From contig NZ_RAHW01000002.1 in NCBI RefSeq assembly GCF_004117875.1, positions 744,001 to 808,000 on the forward strand: 64,000 bases of DNA. The letters run 5' to 3'. The notes under the pieces were generated by a model. It searched no databases. It was not told where the DNA came from and was given only the letters and a program-made list of their open reading frames with translations. Both the position numbers and the translations under genes were made by a program. This document shows positions 18,954-26,188 of the stretch, in pieces. This DNA comes from Geomonas oryzae. Its GTDB lineage: Bacteria > Desulfobacterota > Desulfuromonadia > Geobacterales > Geobacteraceae. Every line of letters begins with the position of its first letter. Within the stretch, counting starts at the first letter, position 1.

Positions 18954-18985
18954 AAAAATGCCACGGCGGCTGCCGTGGCATTTTT
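18954..18985. terminator. Bidirectional rho-independent terminator, phoU / uspA
   Basis: A perfect 14-bp stem (AAAAATGCCACGGC pairing with GCCGTGGCATTTTT) around the loop GGCT, with A/T runs on both sides. It lies between the convergent phoU and universal-stress genes and can serve both. Confidence 0.9.
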
Positions 18986-19011
18986 CTTTAATGCCGCTGT
19001 TTTCGAGACGG

Positions 19012-19869
19012 CTATTCCACGTGGTGTTCGCCCGGCACGAGCAGCGCCGGAACTTCGATGCGGCGGGTGACCTGTTCGGCGGTGCTTCCCACCATCACCC
19101 GCTTCAGTGCCCCCTTACCCTGGCACCCCATGACGACTAACGAATAAAGCCCTGTCTTCCCCCTTGCAATGACTTCTTCCGCCGCATCGCCGCGTACCAG
19201 CTCGATGCCTACCTCGCTTGCCCTAAGCCGCTCCAGGCGTCTCTTCTTCGCTTCAAGCAGATACTGCGCATCCTCTTCGGTTCGTCCGTCCTCGGCGTCC
19301 TCATCCTTGGGAAGAACGTGCAAGAGCGTGATCGCCGCGCCGTGCTGCTCCAGTGCGATCTTGCCGAGGTAGTCAAGGCCACGCTCCGACGCTTCCGAGA
19401 AATCGGTGGGGAAAAGGATATGCCTGAACAGGCTGCCGCACCCATCCTCCCCTCCCCCTTGCGCGGCGACGTCGACTCGGTAAAGCAGCAGCGGCCGCAG
19501 GGTACGGGCCAGGAGAGCCGCGGACACGCTCCCCAAGGTGGCAAGCGCGATCACCGCCTTGCTGTGCGAACCGACCACGATCCCGCGCACATCATGCTTC
19601 ACCGCAGCCGCGTCCAGGACCGATGCAGGCATGCCGTGAAGCACCTCGGCGGCAACGTTGATGCCATGCTCTTCGAGCATCTCCTTCTGTCTCCGAAAAA
19701 CGCCCTCTTCCTCGGATGACAAAAGTGTTCCAGCAGCGGTTGCAACGGACTCTACCACGTGTACCAACACGATGTCTTTTGTGCCGATTTGCTGTAACTG
19801 GGCGGCACATGCGATGAGGGAAAATGAAGCAGGAGTCAGATCGGTGCAGACCATCATTTTTCTGAACAT
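19012..19869 (-). CDS. Tandem-domain universal stress protein (UspA family)
   Basis: A 285-residue protein with two Usp domains. Domain 1 is about 1-140 (starts MFRKMMVCTDLTPAS). Domain 2 is about 150-285 (ILFPTDFSEASERGLDYL) and holds the intact ATP-binding signature G-x2-G-x9-G-S-T in MGCQGKGALKRVMVGST. The equivalent region of domain 1 (VGSHSKAVIALATLGSV) is degenerate, so probably one domain binds nucleotide. It faces phoU and is flanked by its own promoter region. The role is general stress adaptation, with no specific partner visible. Confidence 0.9.
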   Translation of the reverse strand: MFRKMMVCTDLTPASFSLIACAAQLQQIGTKDIVLVHVVESVATAAGTLLSSEEEGVFRRQKEMLEEHGINVAAEVLHGMPASVLDAAAVKHDVRGIVVGSHSKAVIALATLGSVSAALLARTLRPLLLYRVDVAAQGGGEDGCGSLFRHILFPTDFSEASERGLDYLGKIALEQHGAAITLLHVLPKDEDAEDGRTEEDAQYLLEAKKRRLERLRASEVGIELVRGDAAEEVIARGKTGLYSLVVMGCQGKGALKRVMVGSTAEQVTRRIEVPALLVPGEHHVE

Positions 19870-19982
19870 GATTGCCTCCTTTAGTACTGCTTGTTACATT
19901 CTCCAAGCTCTTAGGCAAATATCAAGTAAAGATGCACTCAATCACAGTGCGCGGATGAAGCAAGTTCTTGTTTTACAGAGAT

Positions 19983-20021
19983 AAAAAAATCCGGGTGACG
20001 GCAAATGCCATGCACCCGGAT
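19983..20021 (-). terminator. Rho-independent terminator of pstS
   Basis: On the minus strand the stem ATCCGGGTG...CACCCGGAT (20013-20021 with 19989-19997) is followed by a run of T residues (19983-19990 read in reverse). It lies 29 bases past the pstS stop. Confidence 0.85.
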
Positions 20022-20049
20022 GGATGGTTGTTTCTATTTTCGCTGCGGA

Positions 20050-21078
20050 CTACTTGATGGTCTTTATCGTCTTCTGCACCATCTTAACCACGCTCTCCGG
20101 CAGCGGTGCGTAGAGCATCGGTGCTGCCATCTTCTGTCCCCTGGTCATGGCCCAGTTCAGGAACTCGACCATGTGTTTCCCCTTGGCGGCGTCCTTCTGT
20201 TTTTCGTAGACGAGGAGCCAGGTGAAGCCGACCACCGGGTAAGCGTCCTTGCCGGGCTGGTTCACCAGCGAGATGCGGTAGTCGGCCGGCATGTTCTTAA
20301 CCGCCCCTGCTGCGGCGGCGCTCGTCGACTTGATGGAAGGCGCCACGAAGACACCCGCCTTGTTCTTAAGCGATGCGTAGGGGAGCTTGTTTTCGAAGGC
20401 ATAGGCAAGTTCGACGTAGCCGATGGAGTACGGGGTGGTCTTGATCTGGCCTGCGACACCTTCGTTACCCTTGCCTCCAAGACCCACAGGCCACTTGACC
20501 GCAGCGCCCGTGCCGACCCTGCTCTTCCACTCCGCGTTCACGCCGGAGAGGTAGTCGGTGAAGATGCTGGTGGTACCTGACCCGTCGGAGCGGTGCACGA
20601 CGATGATCGGTTTTGCGGGGAGGTTCACACCCTTGTTGTCGTCGGCGATCCTCGGATCGTTCCACTTGGTTATCTTGCCGAGGTAGATATTGGCCACGTC
20701 CTCGGAGTTAAGCTTGATGCCTGAGGGAACGCCGGGGAGGTTGTAGGTGACGACGACGGCGCCCATCACGGTCGGGATGTGGATCAGTTTGCCCGGAGCG
20801 CCCTTCAGCTCCGCGTCGGAGAGGAACTTGTCGCTTGCACCGAAGTCAACGGTCTGCGCGGTGATCTGTTTGATGCCGCCGCCGGAACCGATGGACTGGT
20901 AGTTGAACTTGACGCTCTTGTCCACCTTGGCGTACTCGGTGAACCATTTGGAGTACAGCGGATACGGAAAGGTTGCGCCCGCTCCGTTTATGAGTGTTGC
21001 TGCGTTTGCCTGGCCTGCGCCGCTCACAGCGGCTACCAGAGCGAGAGCGAAAAATGCTTTTTTGATGGTCTGAATCAT
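20050..21078 (-). CDS. pstS: Phosphate ABC transporter substrate-binding protein PstS
   Basis: A 342-residue periplasmic phosphate-binding protein. The signal peptide is MIQTIKKAFFALALVAAVSGAG with a likely cut after QANA. Mature motifs: INGAGATFPYPLYSKW, YQSIGSGGGIKQI and VVHRSDGSGTT, which line the phosphate site. It is transcribed from its own promoter on the opposite strand from pstCAB-phoU, separated by the Usp gene. A Pho-box-like repeat upstream suggests co-regulation. Confidence 0.96.
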   Translation of the reverse strand: MIQTIKKAFFALALVAAVSGAGQANAATLINGAGATFPYPLYSKWFTEYAKVDKSVKFNYQSIGSGGGIKQITAQTVDFGASDKFLSDAELKGAPGKLIHIPTVMGAVVVTYNLPGVPSGIKLNSEDVANIYLGKITKWNDPRIADDNKGVNLPAKPIIVVHRSDGSGTTSIFTDYLSGVNAEWKSRVGTGAAVKWPVGLGGKGNEGVAGQIKTTPYSIGYVELAYAFENKLPYASLKNKAGVFVAPSIKSTSAAAAGAVKNMPADYRISLVNQPGKDAYPVVGFTWLLVYEKQKDAAKGKHMVEFLNWAMTRGQKMAAPMLYAPLPESVVKMVQKTIKTIK

Positions 21079-21118
21079 TCATTTCCTCCTTTGTCGTTTG
21101 TGCAAACTATAGGAGACG

Positions 21119-21139
21119 AATGTTGCGGTTTCGTTACAG
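21119..21139 (-). promoter_or_regulatory. Candidate Pho box upstream of pstS
   Basis: Read on the minus strand: CTGTAACGAAACCGCAACATT. The first CTGTAAC and the second, weaker CCGCAAC are 11 bases apart, as in the pstC site, and both sites continue into ATT. It lies 41 bases before the pstS ATG, close to where the promoter should be. Confidence 0.65.
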
Positions 21140-21175
21140 CCTCAGCAAGAATCTGTGAAGAAGCATCATTCACCA

Positions 21176-21204
21176 TTGACTACATCCGCCGAGGCGGATA
21201 TAGT
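21176..21204 (+). promoter_or_regulatory. arsR promoter with embedded ArsR operator
   Basis: TTGACT at 21176-21181 and TATAGT at 21199-21204 are 17 bases apart, a near-consensus sigma-70 promoter. The spacer contains ATCCGCC-GA-GGCGGAT (21184-21199), a perfect inverted repeat that matches the site before arsC. ArsR bound here would block polymerase. Transcription should begin only 0-3 bases before the arsR ATG. Confidence 0.8.
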
Positions 21205-21212
21205 GCCCACCC

Positions 21213-21551
21213 ATGAACGACATCCTGCTTCTCTATAAATCGCTGGCCGATGAGACCCGACTGCGCATCCTCGCGTTGCTTCTTGGTGAGGGTGAGCTCT
21301 GCGTCTGCGACATCATCGCCGCATTGAAACTCCCACAGTCTACCATCTCGCGCCAGCTTGCCATCCTGAAGAGGACCGGGTGGGTCAACGACCGCCGCTG
21401 CGGCCTCTGGATCTATTACTCCGTGCGTGAGAACGCGGGACCGCAGCGAGAGCTCATCCCGCTTCTGAAAAAACAGCTCCTGAAGACCAGCACCTCGGCG
21501 GACGACCGTGAAACCCTCGCCGGTTTCGGTTGCGACAACAGCTGCGCATAA
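21213..21551 (+). CDS. arsR: ArsR-family metalloregulator
   Basis: A 112-residue winged-helix repressor. The arsenite-binding motif ELCVCD (C30, C32) is in the helix before the recognition helix ([19 protein letters not shown]). The C-terminus adds CDNSC (C107, C111). It is expected to release DNA on binding As(III) or Sb(III). No ribosome-binding site precedes the ATG, and the promoter position implies a leaderless or nearly leaderless mRNA. It heads the arsenic operon. Confidence 0.93.
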   Translation: MNDILLLYKSLADETRLRILALLLGEGELCVCDIIAALKLPQSTISRQLAILKRTGWVNDRRCGLWIYYSVRENAGPQRELIPLLKKQLLKTSTSADDRETLAGFGCDNSCA

Positions 21552-21567
21552 AAAAATTTGTCCTGAT

Positions 21568-21587
21568 ATATCCGCCGGAACGGATAT
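21568..21587 (+). promoter_or_regulatory. Second ArsR-type operator, before arsC
   Basis: ATATCCGCCGGAACGGATAT is a 20-base near palindrome that matches the site in the arsR promoter (ACATCCGCCGAGGCGGATAT, 21182-21201) at 16 of 20 positions. TTGTCC at 21558-21563 may be the -35 of an internal promoter, with GATATT at 21583-21588 as -10 (wide 19-base spacing). Confidence 0.75.
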
Positions 21588-21599
21588 TGGAGACCGCAC

Positions 21600-22019
21600 A
21601 TGCCCAGGAAGAAGATCCTGTTTCTCTGCACCCACAATTCCTGCCGCTCCCAGATGGCCGAGGGGCTTGCGAACCATTTCCTCCGAGATGCTGTGGAAGC
21701 CTTCTCCGCCGGAACCGAAGCGACCCGCGTGAATCCGCTCGCGGCGAAGGTCCTCTCCGAAATCGGCATCGACATCTCCGGCCAATACTCGAAGACCGTG
21801 GTGGAGTTCGAAGGGAAAAGCTTCGATCACGTCGTGACCCTCTGCGGGGACGCCAACGACAAGTGCCCCCTCTTCATCGGAGGAGTCACGCGCACCCACC
21901 ACGGCTTCGACGATCCCTCGCGTGTTCAGGGAAGCGAGGAGGAAGTCCTGCCGCAGTTTCGCCGCGTGCGGGACGAGATAAAAACCTGGATCATGGAAAC
22001 CTTCGGAGGCGCCAAGTGA
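21600..22019 (+). CDS. arsC: Thioredoxin-coupled arsenate reductase
   Basis: A 139-residue enzyme of the low-molecular-weight phosphatase fold that reduces As(V) to As(III) for export. The P-loop is C10-THNSC-R16. C82 and C89 in [10 protein letters not shown] complete the three-cysteine relay, at the same numbers as in the well-studied Staphylococcus pI258 ArsC. GGAG lies 7 bases before the ATG. The stop overlaps the acr3 start as GTGA. The thioredoxin-like genes downstream could supply the reductant. Confidence 0.96.
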   Translation: MPRKKILFLCTHNSCRSQMAEGLANHFLRDAVEAFSAGTEATRVNPLAAKVLSEIGIDISGQYSKTVVEFEGKSFDHVVTLCGDANDKCPLFIGGVTRTHHGFDDPSRVQGSEEEVLPQFRRVRDEIKTWIMETFGGAK

Positions 22020-23059
22020 GCGAACATCTTTCCCGCAAACTATCTTTCCTCGACCGCTGGCTGACCCTCTGGATCTTCGCCGCCATGGCGCTCGGCGTGG
22101 GGCTCGGCTACTTCGTCCCGGGCGTCGAGTCCCTGGTGAACCGCTTTCAGGTCGGCACCACGAACATACCGATCGCGGCGGGACTCATCCTGATGATGTA
22201 TCCCCCCTTCGCGAAGGTTAAGTACGAGGAGATGCCCGAGGTCTTCCGCAACAAGAAGGTCCTCGCCCTGTCTCTCATCCAGAACTGGCTGATCGGGCCG
22301 GTGCTCATGTTCGTCTTGGCGGTGCTCCTTCTGCCTGACAAGCCGGAGTACATGGTCGGCCTCATCATGATCGGTCTCGCACGCTGCATCGCCATGGTGG
22401 TGGTATGGAACGAGCTCGCTAAGGGGAGCACCGAGTACGCCGCGGGCCTCGTCGCCTTCAACAGCATCTTCCAGGTCCTCTTCTACAGCGTCTACGCGTG
22501 GTTCTTCATCACCGTGCTGCCGCCGCTCGTCGGTCTTCAGGGGGTGGCGGTGGACGTGAGCATCGGCGACATCGCGAAAAGCGTCTTCATCTACCTCGGC
22601 ATCCCCTGCATCGCCGGCGCCCTGACCCGCCTCTTCGGCGTAAAAATCATGGGCAAGGAGCGTTACCACCGGGAGTTCGTCCCGAAGGTCGGTCCCGTCA
22701 CGCTGATCGCCCTCCTCTTCACCATCGTGGTGATGTTCAGCCTGAAGGGACAGCTGATCGTACAGCTTCCCATGGACGTCGTGCGCATCGCAATCCCCAT
22801 GCTCATCTACTTCATCGTCATGTTCCTCGTCTCCTTCCTGATGGGGAAACGGATGGGAGCCGACTACAGCAAGACCACGACTCTTGCCTTCACCGCGGCG
22901 AGCAACAACTTCGAACTCGCCATAGCCGTCGCGGTGGCGGTCTTCGGCCTGAACTCCGGGGCCGCCTTCGCCGCGGTCATCGGTCCCCTGGTCGAGGTGC
23001 CGGTGATGATCGGTCTGGTCAACGTCGCCTTCTGGTTTCAGCGCCGGATGACGGCGTAA
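22016..23059 (+). CDS. acr3: Arsenite efflux permease Acr3
   Basis: A 347-residue membrane protein of the ACR3/BART family that expels arsenite, with ten predicted spans. Family marks include [15 protein letters not shown] with the essential-type cysteine, [16 protein letters not shown] and [15 protein letters not shown]. The GTG start at 22016 overlaps the arsC stop, and residues [15 protein letters not shown] form the usual cytoplasmic N-terminus. The frame is open upstream but lies over arsC, so a longer start is unlikely. Confidence 0.95.
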   Translation: MSEHLSRKLSFLDRWLTLWIFAAMALGVGLGYFVPGVESLVNRFQVGTTNIPIAAGLILMMYPPFAKVKYEEMPEVFRNKKVLALSLIQNWLIGPVLMFVLAVLLLPDKPEYMVGLIMIGLARCIAMVVVWNELAKGSTEYAAGLVAFNSIFQVLFYSVYAWFFITVLPPLVGLQGVAVDVSIGDIAKSVFIYLGIPCIAGALTRLFGVKIMGKERYHREFVPKVGPVTLIALLFTIVVMFSLKGQLIVQLPMDVVRIAIPMLIYFIVMFLVSFLMGKRMGADYSKTTTLAFTAASNNFELAIAVAVAVFGLNSGAAFAAVIGPLVEVPVMIGLVNVAFWFQRRMTA

Positions 23060-23072
23060 CGGGGGCGAAACG

Positions 23073-24020
23073 ATGCTGAAACAGACGGCGGACTACCTCA
23101 CCTTCGACCTGCTCGGACTCGTTCCCGGGTCTACAAGCGGCGAGGCACTCAACTTCTTTGTCTACGACACGGTGAAGATCTTTCTCCTGCTCACCTCCAT
23201 CATCTTCGTGGTGGCGGTGATCCGCTCCTCGTTCCCCCCGGAGAAGACCAAGCGCATGCTCGCGCACAAAAGGGAATATGTGGGCAACGTGCTGGCCGCC
23301 CTTCTGGGCATCGTCACCCCATTTTGTTCCTGCTCGGCGGTCCCCCTCTTCATCGGCTTCGTCGAGAGCGGCGTGCCGCTCGGGGTGACCTTCTCCTTCC
23401 TCGTCTCCTCCCCGATGGTCAACGAGGTGGCGCTCATCATGCTCTGGGGGCTCTTCGGCTGGAAGATAGCGGCCATCTATATCGGGACCGGGCTGCTGGT
23501 GGCGATCGTGGCCGGCATCGTCATCGGGAAACTGAAGATGGAGCGTTACGTCCAGGACTACGTCTGGCAGATGCAGGTGGGACAGGCCGATCTCGTCATA
23601 CCGAACTTCAGGGAGAAACTCGATTACGCCCGCGAGTACACGCTCGGGCTCCTGAAAAAGATCTGGCCCTACGTTGTAGTGGGGATCGGGCTCGGCGCCT
23701 TCATCCACGGCTACGTTCCCGCCGATTTTCTGGCGCGCTTCGCGGGTCGCGACAACGCTTTCGCGGTGCCGGTCGCGGTGGCACTCGGCGTGCCGCTTTA
23801 CAGTAACGCCGCCGGGGTGATCCCCATCGTGCACGCGCTCATGGAGAAGGGTATGGCGATGGGTACCGTACTCGCCTTCATGATGGCGGTGACCGCCCTT
23901 TCGCTCCCGGAGGCGGTGATCCTCAGTAACGTCCTCAAAAAGCCGCTTCTGGCAACTTTCTTCGGCATCGTCGCCGTAGCGATAACCATAGTGGGGTATC
24001 TCTTCAACGCCATCCTCTAA
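23073..24020 (+). CDS. arsP: ArsP-like permease (DUF318 family)
   Basis: A 315-residue integral membrane protein with about eight spans. It has the conserved FCSCSAVPLFIGF segment and a repeated element SNAAGVIPIVHAL in the second half, typical of the DUF318 permeases that include ArsP, an exporter of trivalent organoarsenicals. Linkage to acr3 (13 bases) supports an arsenic role. Other family members move different metals, so the substrate is inferred. Confidence 0.88.
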   Translation: MLKQTADYLTFDLLGLVPGSTSGEALNFFVYDTVKIFLLLTSIIFVVAVIRSSFPPEKTKRMLAHKREYVGNVLAALLGIVTPFCSCSAVPLFIGFVESGVPLGVTFSFLVSSPMVNEVALIMLWGLFGWKIAAIYIGTGLLVAIVAGIVIGKLKMERYVQDYVWQMQVGQADLVIPNFREKLDYAREYTLGLLKKIWPYVVVGIGLGAFIHGYVPADFLARFAGRDNAFAVPVAVALGVPLYSNAAGVIPIVHALMEKGMAMGTVLAFMMAVTALSLPEAVILSNVLKKPLLATFFGIVAVAITIVGYLFNAIL

Positions 24021-24042
24021 ACACCCAGAAAAGGAGAACGAC

Positions 24043-24270
24043 ATGAAAATCGAAGTGCTCGGAACCGGCTGTGCAAAATGCAAGACCCTCTACGAACACA
24101 CCGTTACCGCGGTCGCCAACAGCGGTAAGGACGCCGAGGTCGTGAAAGTCGAGGACATCCCCTCCATCATGAAATACGGCGTCATGAGCACGCCCGCCCT
24201 CGTCATCGACGGCAAGGTCGCCTTTTCCGGCAAGGTCGCCTCGATCATAGAAATCATGGCGCTTTTGTAG
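24043..24270 (+). CDS. Small thioredoxin-like redox protein
   Basis: A 75-residue glutaredoxin/thioredoxin-fold protein of the redox-active disulfide type, with GTGCAKCKTLYEH (active-site C10-AK-C13), VEDIPSIMKYGVMSTPALVIDG (cis-proline loop) and a short C-terminal helix. It is cytoplasmic. It lies in the arsenic operon 22 bases after the arsP-like gene and may transfer electrons to arsC or to the CcdA-like protein. Confidence 0.88.
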   Translation: MKIEVLGTGCAKCKTLYEHTVTAVANSGKDAEVVKVEDIPSIMKYGVMSTPALVIDGKVAFSGKVASIIEIMALL

Positions 24271-24298
24271 CCGCCGACAAAACGGAAAGGAATCCGCC

Positions 24299-24679
24299 AT
24301 GAAAATCGCCACCACCCTCGCGCTTTTACTCGCCTGCGCCACCCTCGCCCATGCCGAGCTTCCCTCCGCAACGGATGCCGCGGTGGCGAACGCGCTTCAC
24401 TCAGGAAAGCCGACCGTCATCGACCTAGGTGCCCGTACCTGCATCCCTTGCAAGAAGATGGCGCCGATCCTGGAAAACCTCGCCGCCGAGTACCGCGGCA
24501 AAGCAGCCGTCCTCTTCATCGACGTCAACGCAAACCAGGCGGCAGCCGACAAGTTCCGCGTGCAGATGATTCCGACCCAGATCTTCTTCGATAAGAACGG
24601 CAAGGAGATCAAGCGGCACATCGGGTTCATGGAAAAGACCGAAATCGTCCGGGATCTGAAGGCGGCGGGGCTCAAGTGA
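24299..24679 (+). CDS. Exported thioredoxin-family protein
   Basis: A 126-residue protein with signal peptide MKIATTLALLLACATLAHA and a thioredoxin fold with active site CIPC (in LGARTCIPCKKMAPI) and cis-proline MIPTQIFF. It should act outside the membrane, probably kept reduced by the CcdA-like protein encoded next. The stop overlaps the next start (GTGA). Confidence 0.9.
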   Translation: MKIATTLALLLACATLAHAELPSATDAAVANALHSGKPTVIDLGARTCIPCKKMAPILENLAAEYRGKAAVLFIDVNANQAAADKFRVQMIPTQIFFDKNGKEIKRHIGFMEKTEIVRDLKAAGLK

Positions 24680-25374
24680 CCATGCTTGAGGACATCGAGC
24701 GCATCATCGCACTCTACCCGTTCGCGGCATTCGGGGCGGTGTTTCTTGCCGGCGTGCTATCGTCGGCCTCCCCCTGCGTCCTGACCACCATCCCACTGGT
24801 GGTCGGGTTCACCGGGGGATACGCCGACGGGGACCGGGTGAAGGCGTTTAGTTACTCGCTTTGCTTCGTCGTCGGTCTCGCGCTCACCTTCACCGCCTTC
24901 GGGGCGGCTGCGGGCCTTCTGGGCACGATGTTCGGCACCCTTGGCGGAAAGTGGTACGTAATCGCGGGGAGCATCGCCCTTCTCATGGGACTGCAGATGA
25001 TGGAGGTGTACCGGTTCGAACTGCCGTGGCGCAGCGAGTGGCGCCCGCGGCAGGCCGGACTTTTCGGCGCCTTCATCCTCGGCCTTTTCTTCGGCATCGT
25101 CTCTTCCCCCTGTGCAACACCGGTACTCGTAGTGCTGCTCACCCTGGTGGCGAGCAAGGCACAGGTCCTCTACGGTATCGCCCTGCTTTTTTGCTACGCC
25201 ATCGGGCACTGCCTCCTCATGCTCTTCGCGGGAACCTGCACCGGGTTCGTCGAATCCTTCGCGAAGTCCAAGGGGATCCAGGGGCTCTCCACGTGGGCCA
25301 AGCGGTCAAGCGGCGCAATCGTCGCCCTAGCGGGTGGATGGTTCGTCTGGCAGGGGCTTGCCTCCTTGCTGTGA
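24676..25374 (+). CDS. CcdA/DsbD-like transmembrane thiol transporter
   Basis: A 232-residue membrane protein with about six spans. The two conserved membrane cysteines appear in SSASPCVLTTIPL and VSSPCATPVLVVLL, the marks of CcdA/DsbD proteins that carry electrons from cytoplasmic thioredoxin across the membrane. GTG 24676 overlaps the preceding stop and has GGGG 5 bases upstream; ATG 24682 is an alternative. With the two thioredoxin-like genes it forms a complete cytoplasm-to-periplasm thiol relay at the end of the arsenic operon. Confidence 0.9.
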   Translation: MTMLEDIERIIALYPFAAFGAVFLAGVLSSASPCVLTTIPLVVGFTGGYADGDRVKAFSYSLCFVVGLALTFTAFGAAAGLLGTMFGTLGGKWYVIAGSIALLMGLQMMEVYRFELPWRSEWRPRQAGLFGAFILGLFFGIVSSPCATPVLVVLLTLVASKAQVLYGIALLFCYAIGHCLLMLFAGTCTGFVESFAKSKGIQGLSTWAKRSSGAIVALAGGWFVWQGLASLL

Positions 25375-25391
25375 GCGTCCGGCATGTAAAA

Positions 25392-25540
25392 GCAAATCCC
25401 CTCTGTCCCCCCTTCGCAAAGGGGGGGACACGACGTCACCGGCTGCGTTTCATGGACACACTGTCCCCTTTCCCGGGAATTTACTGAAGAACCTTCGCAA
25501 AGGGTGGAACCTAGGGCTCATACAGCGCTGCGTGGACAGC
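25392..25540 (+). repeat. Family 1 repeat, copy B plus a partial copy
   Basis: Copy B starts GCAAATCCCCTCTGTCC with the CCCCCCTTCGCAAAGGGGGG hairpin. A partial copy starts at 25492 (CCTTCGCAAAGGGTGGAACC) and matches the tail of copy E (ACCTAAGGCC...TGCGCTTCGTGG). TGAAGAACC recurs at 25484 and 25562. These repeats fill most of the 308-base gap between the CcdA-like gene and the IscU-like gene; no gene is seen in it. Confidence 0.8.
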
Positions 25541-25620
25541 CGGACTACGCAGGGCAGTTCCCTGAAGAACCTATAAAACGCCGTCGACAGCGTCGCAACT
25601 GCAGGCGCGGCTGTTATATC

Positions 25621-25649
25621 TTGACATTCATATTTCTAGATGATAAAAC
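25621..25649 (+). promoter_or_regulatory. Candidate promoter of the IscU-like gene
   Basis: TTGACA at 25621-25626, a 17-base spacer of low GC, and TAAAAC at 25644-25649 (or GATAAA with a 15-base spacer). The start codon is about 37 bases downstream. The drop in GC content against the flanks supports a promoter. Confidence 0.55.
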
Positions 25650-25685
25650 GCCGACCTGTCCGACGCACCTAGCTATGGAGGTATG

Positions 25686-26093
25686 ATGGCCGAGCTGTTC
25701 AGCACCAAGATCTGGGATCACGCCAGGAACCCGCGCAACCTCGGGTTCCTCACCGACGCGGACGTGCTGGTGCAGGCGGGAGATCCCTCACAGGGAGACG
25801 CCTTCCTCTACCTGTTCAAGATCCGTGACGAGCAGATCGAAGCGGCGCGTTTCCTCGCCAAGGGTAACCCTGCCGCAGTAGCCGCCTCCTCGGTGGCGAC
25901 CGAACTTGCCGTCGGCAAGTCACTGGACGAAGTGCTGGCCATAGGGTCCGCCGCCATCGCAGGTGCCCTCGGCGGAATGCCGGAGGAGAAGATGTACTGC
26001 TGCCGCATGGCCGCTACCGCGCTCCACACGGCGGTGCACCAGTATCGCAGTTCCGAAGAGGACCCCATCTTTTGCTTCGCGACCGGCGCCTGA
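25686..26093 (+). CDS. IscU/NifU-like protein lacking two ligand cysteines
   Basis: A 135-residue protein of the NifU_N/IscU fold. It begins MAELFSTKIWDHARNPRNLG, where IscU proteins have NPRNxG. The first ligand site (normally ACGD) reads DPSQGD and the second (normally GCG) reads AKGNPAA, so both cysteines are gone. The third region keeps cysteines (EEKMYCCRMAATAL). It is therefore unlikely to assemble a normal Fe-S cluster. GGAGG ends 4 bases before ATG 25686, which is preferred to the ATG 3 bases earlier. No isc, suf or nif genes are adjacent. Function unknown. Confidence 0.75.
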   Translation: MAELFSTKIWDHARNPRNLGFLTDADVLVQAGDPSQGDAFLYLFKIRDEQIEAARFLAKGNPAAVAASSVATELAVGKSLDEVLAIGSAAIAGALGGMPEEKMYCCRMAATALHTAVHQYRSSEEDPIFCFATGA

Positions 26094-26125
26094 GGCGCAC
26101 TCGCCTCAGCCAACTTACTCAAAAC

Positions 26126-26170
26126 AAAAAACTCCGAGAACGCTCAAGGCGCTTTCGGAGTTTTTTTTTG
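26126..26170. terminator. Bidirectional rho-independent terminator
   Basis: Stem AACTCCGA / TCGGAGTT around a 17-base loop, with an A run on the left (26121-26130) and nine T on the right. It separates the convergent IscU-like and aldehyde dehydrogenase genes. Confidence 0.9.
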
Positions 26171-26188
26171 CGGCATTTGTTTAAAGAA

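Noticed and set aside
25490-25540. Possible cyclic di-GMP riboswitch from a TTCGCAAAGGG string
   Set aside because: The string belongs to the family 1 repeat tail, and the required second helix and tetraloop receptor pattern are not seen.
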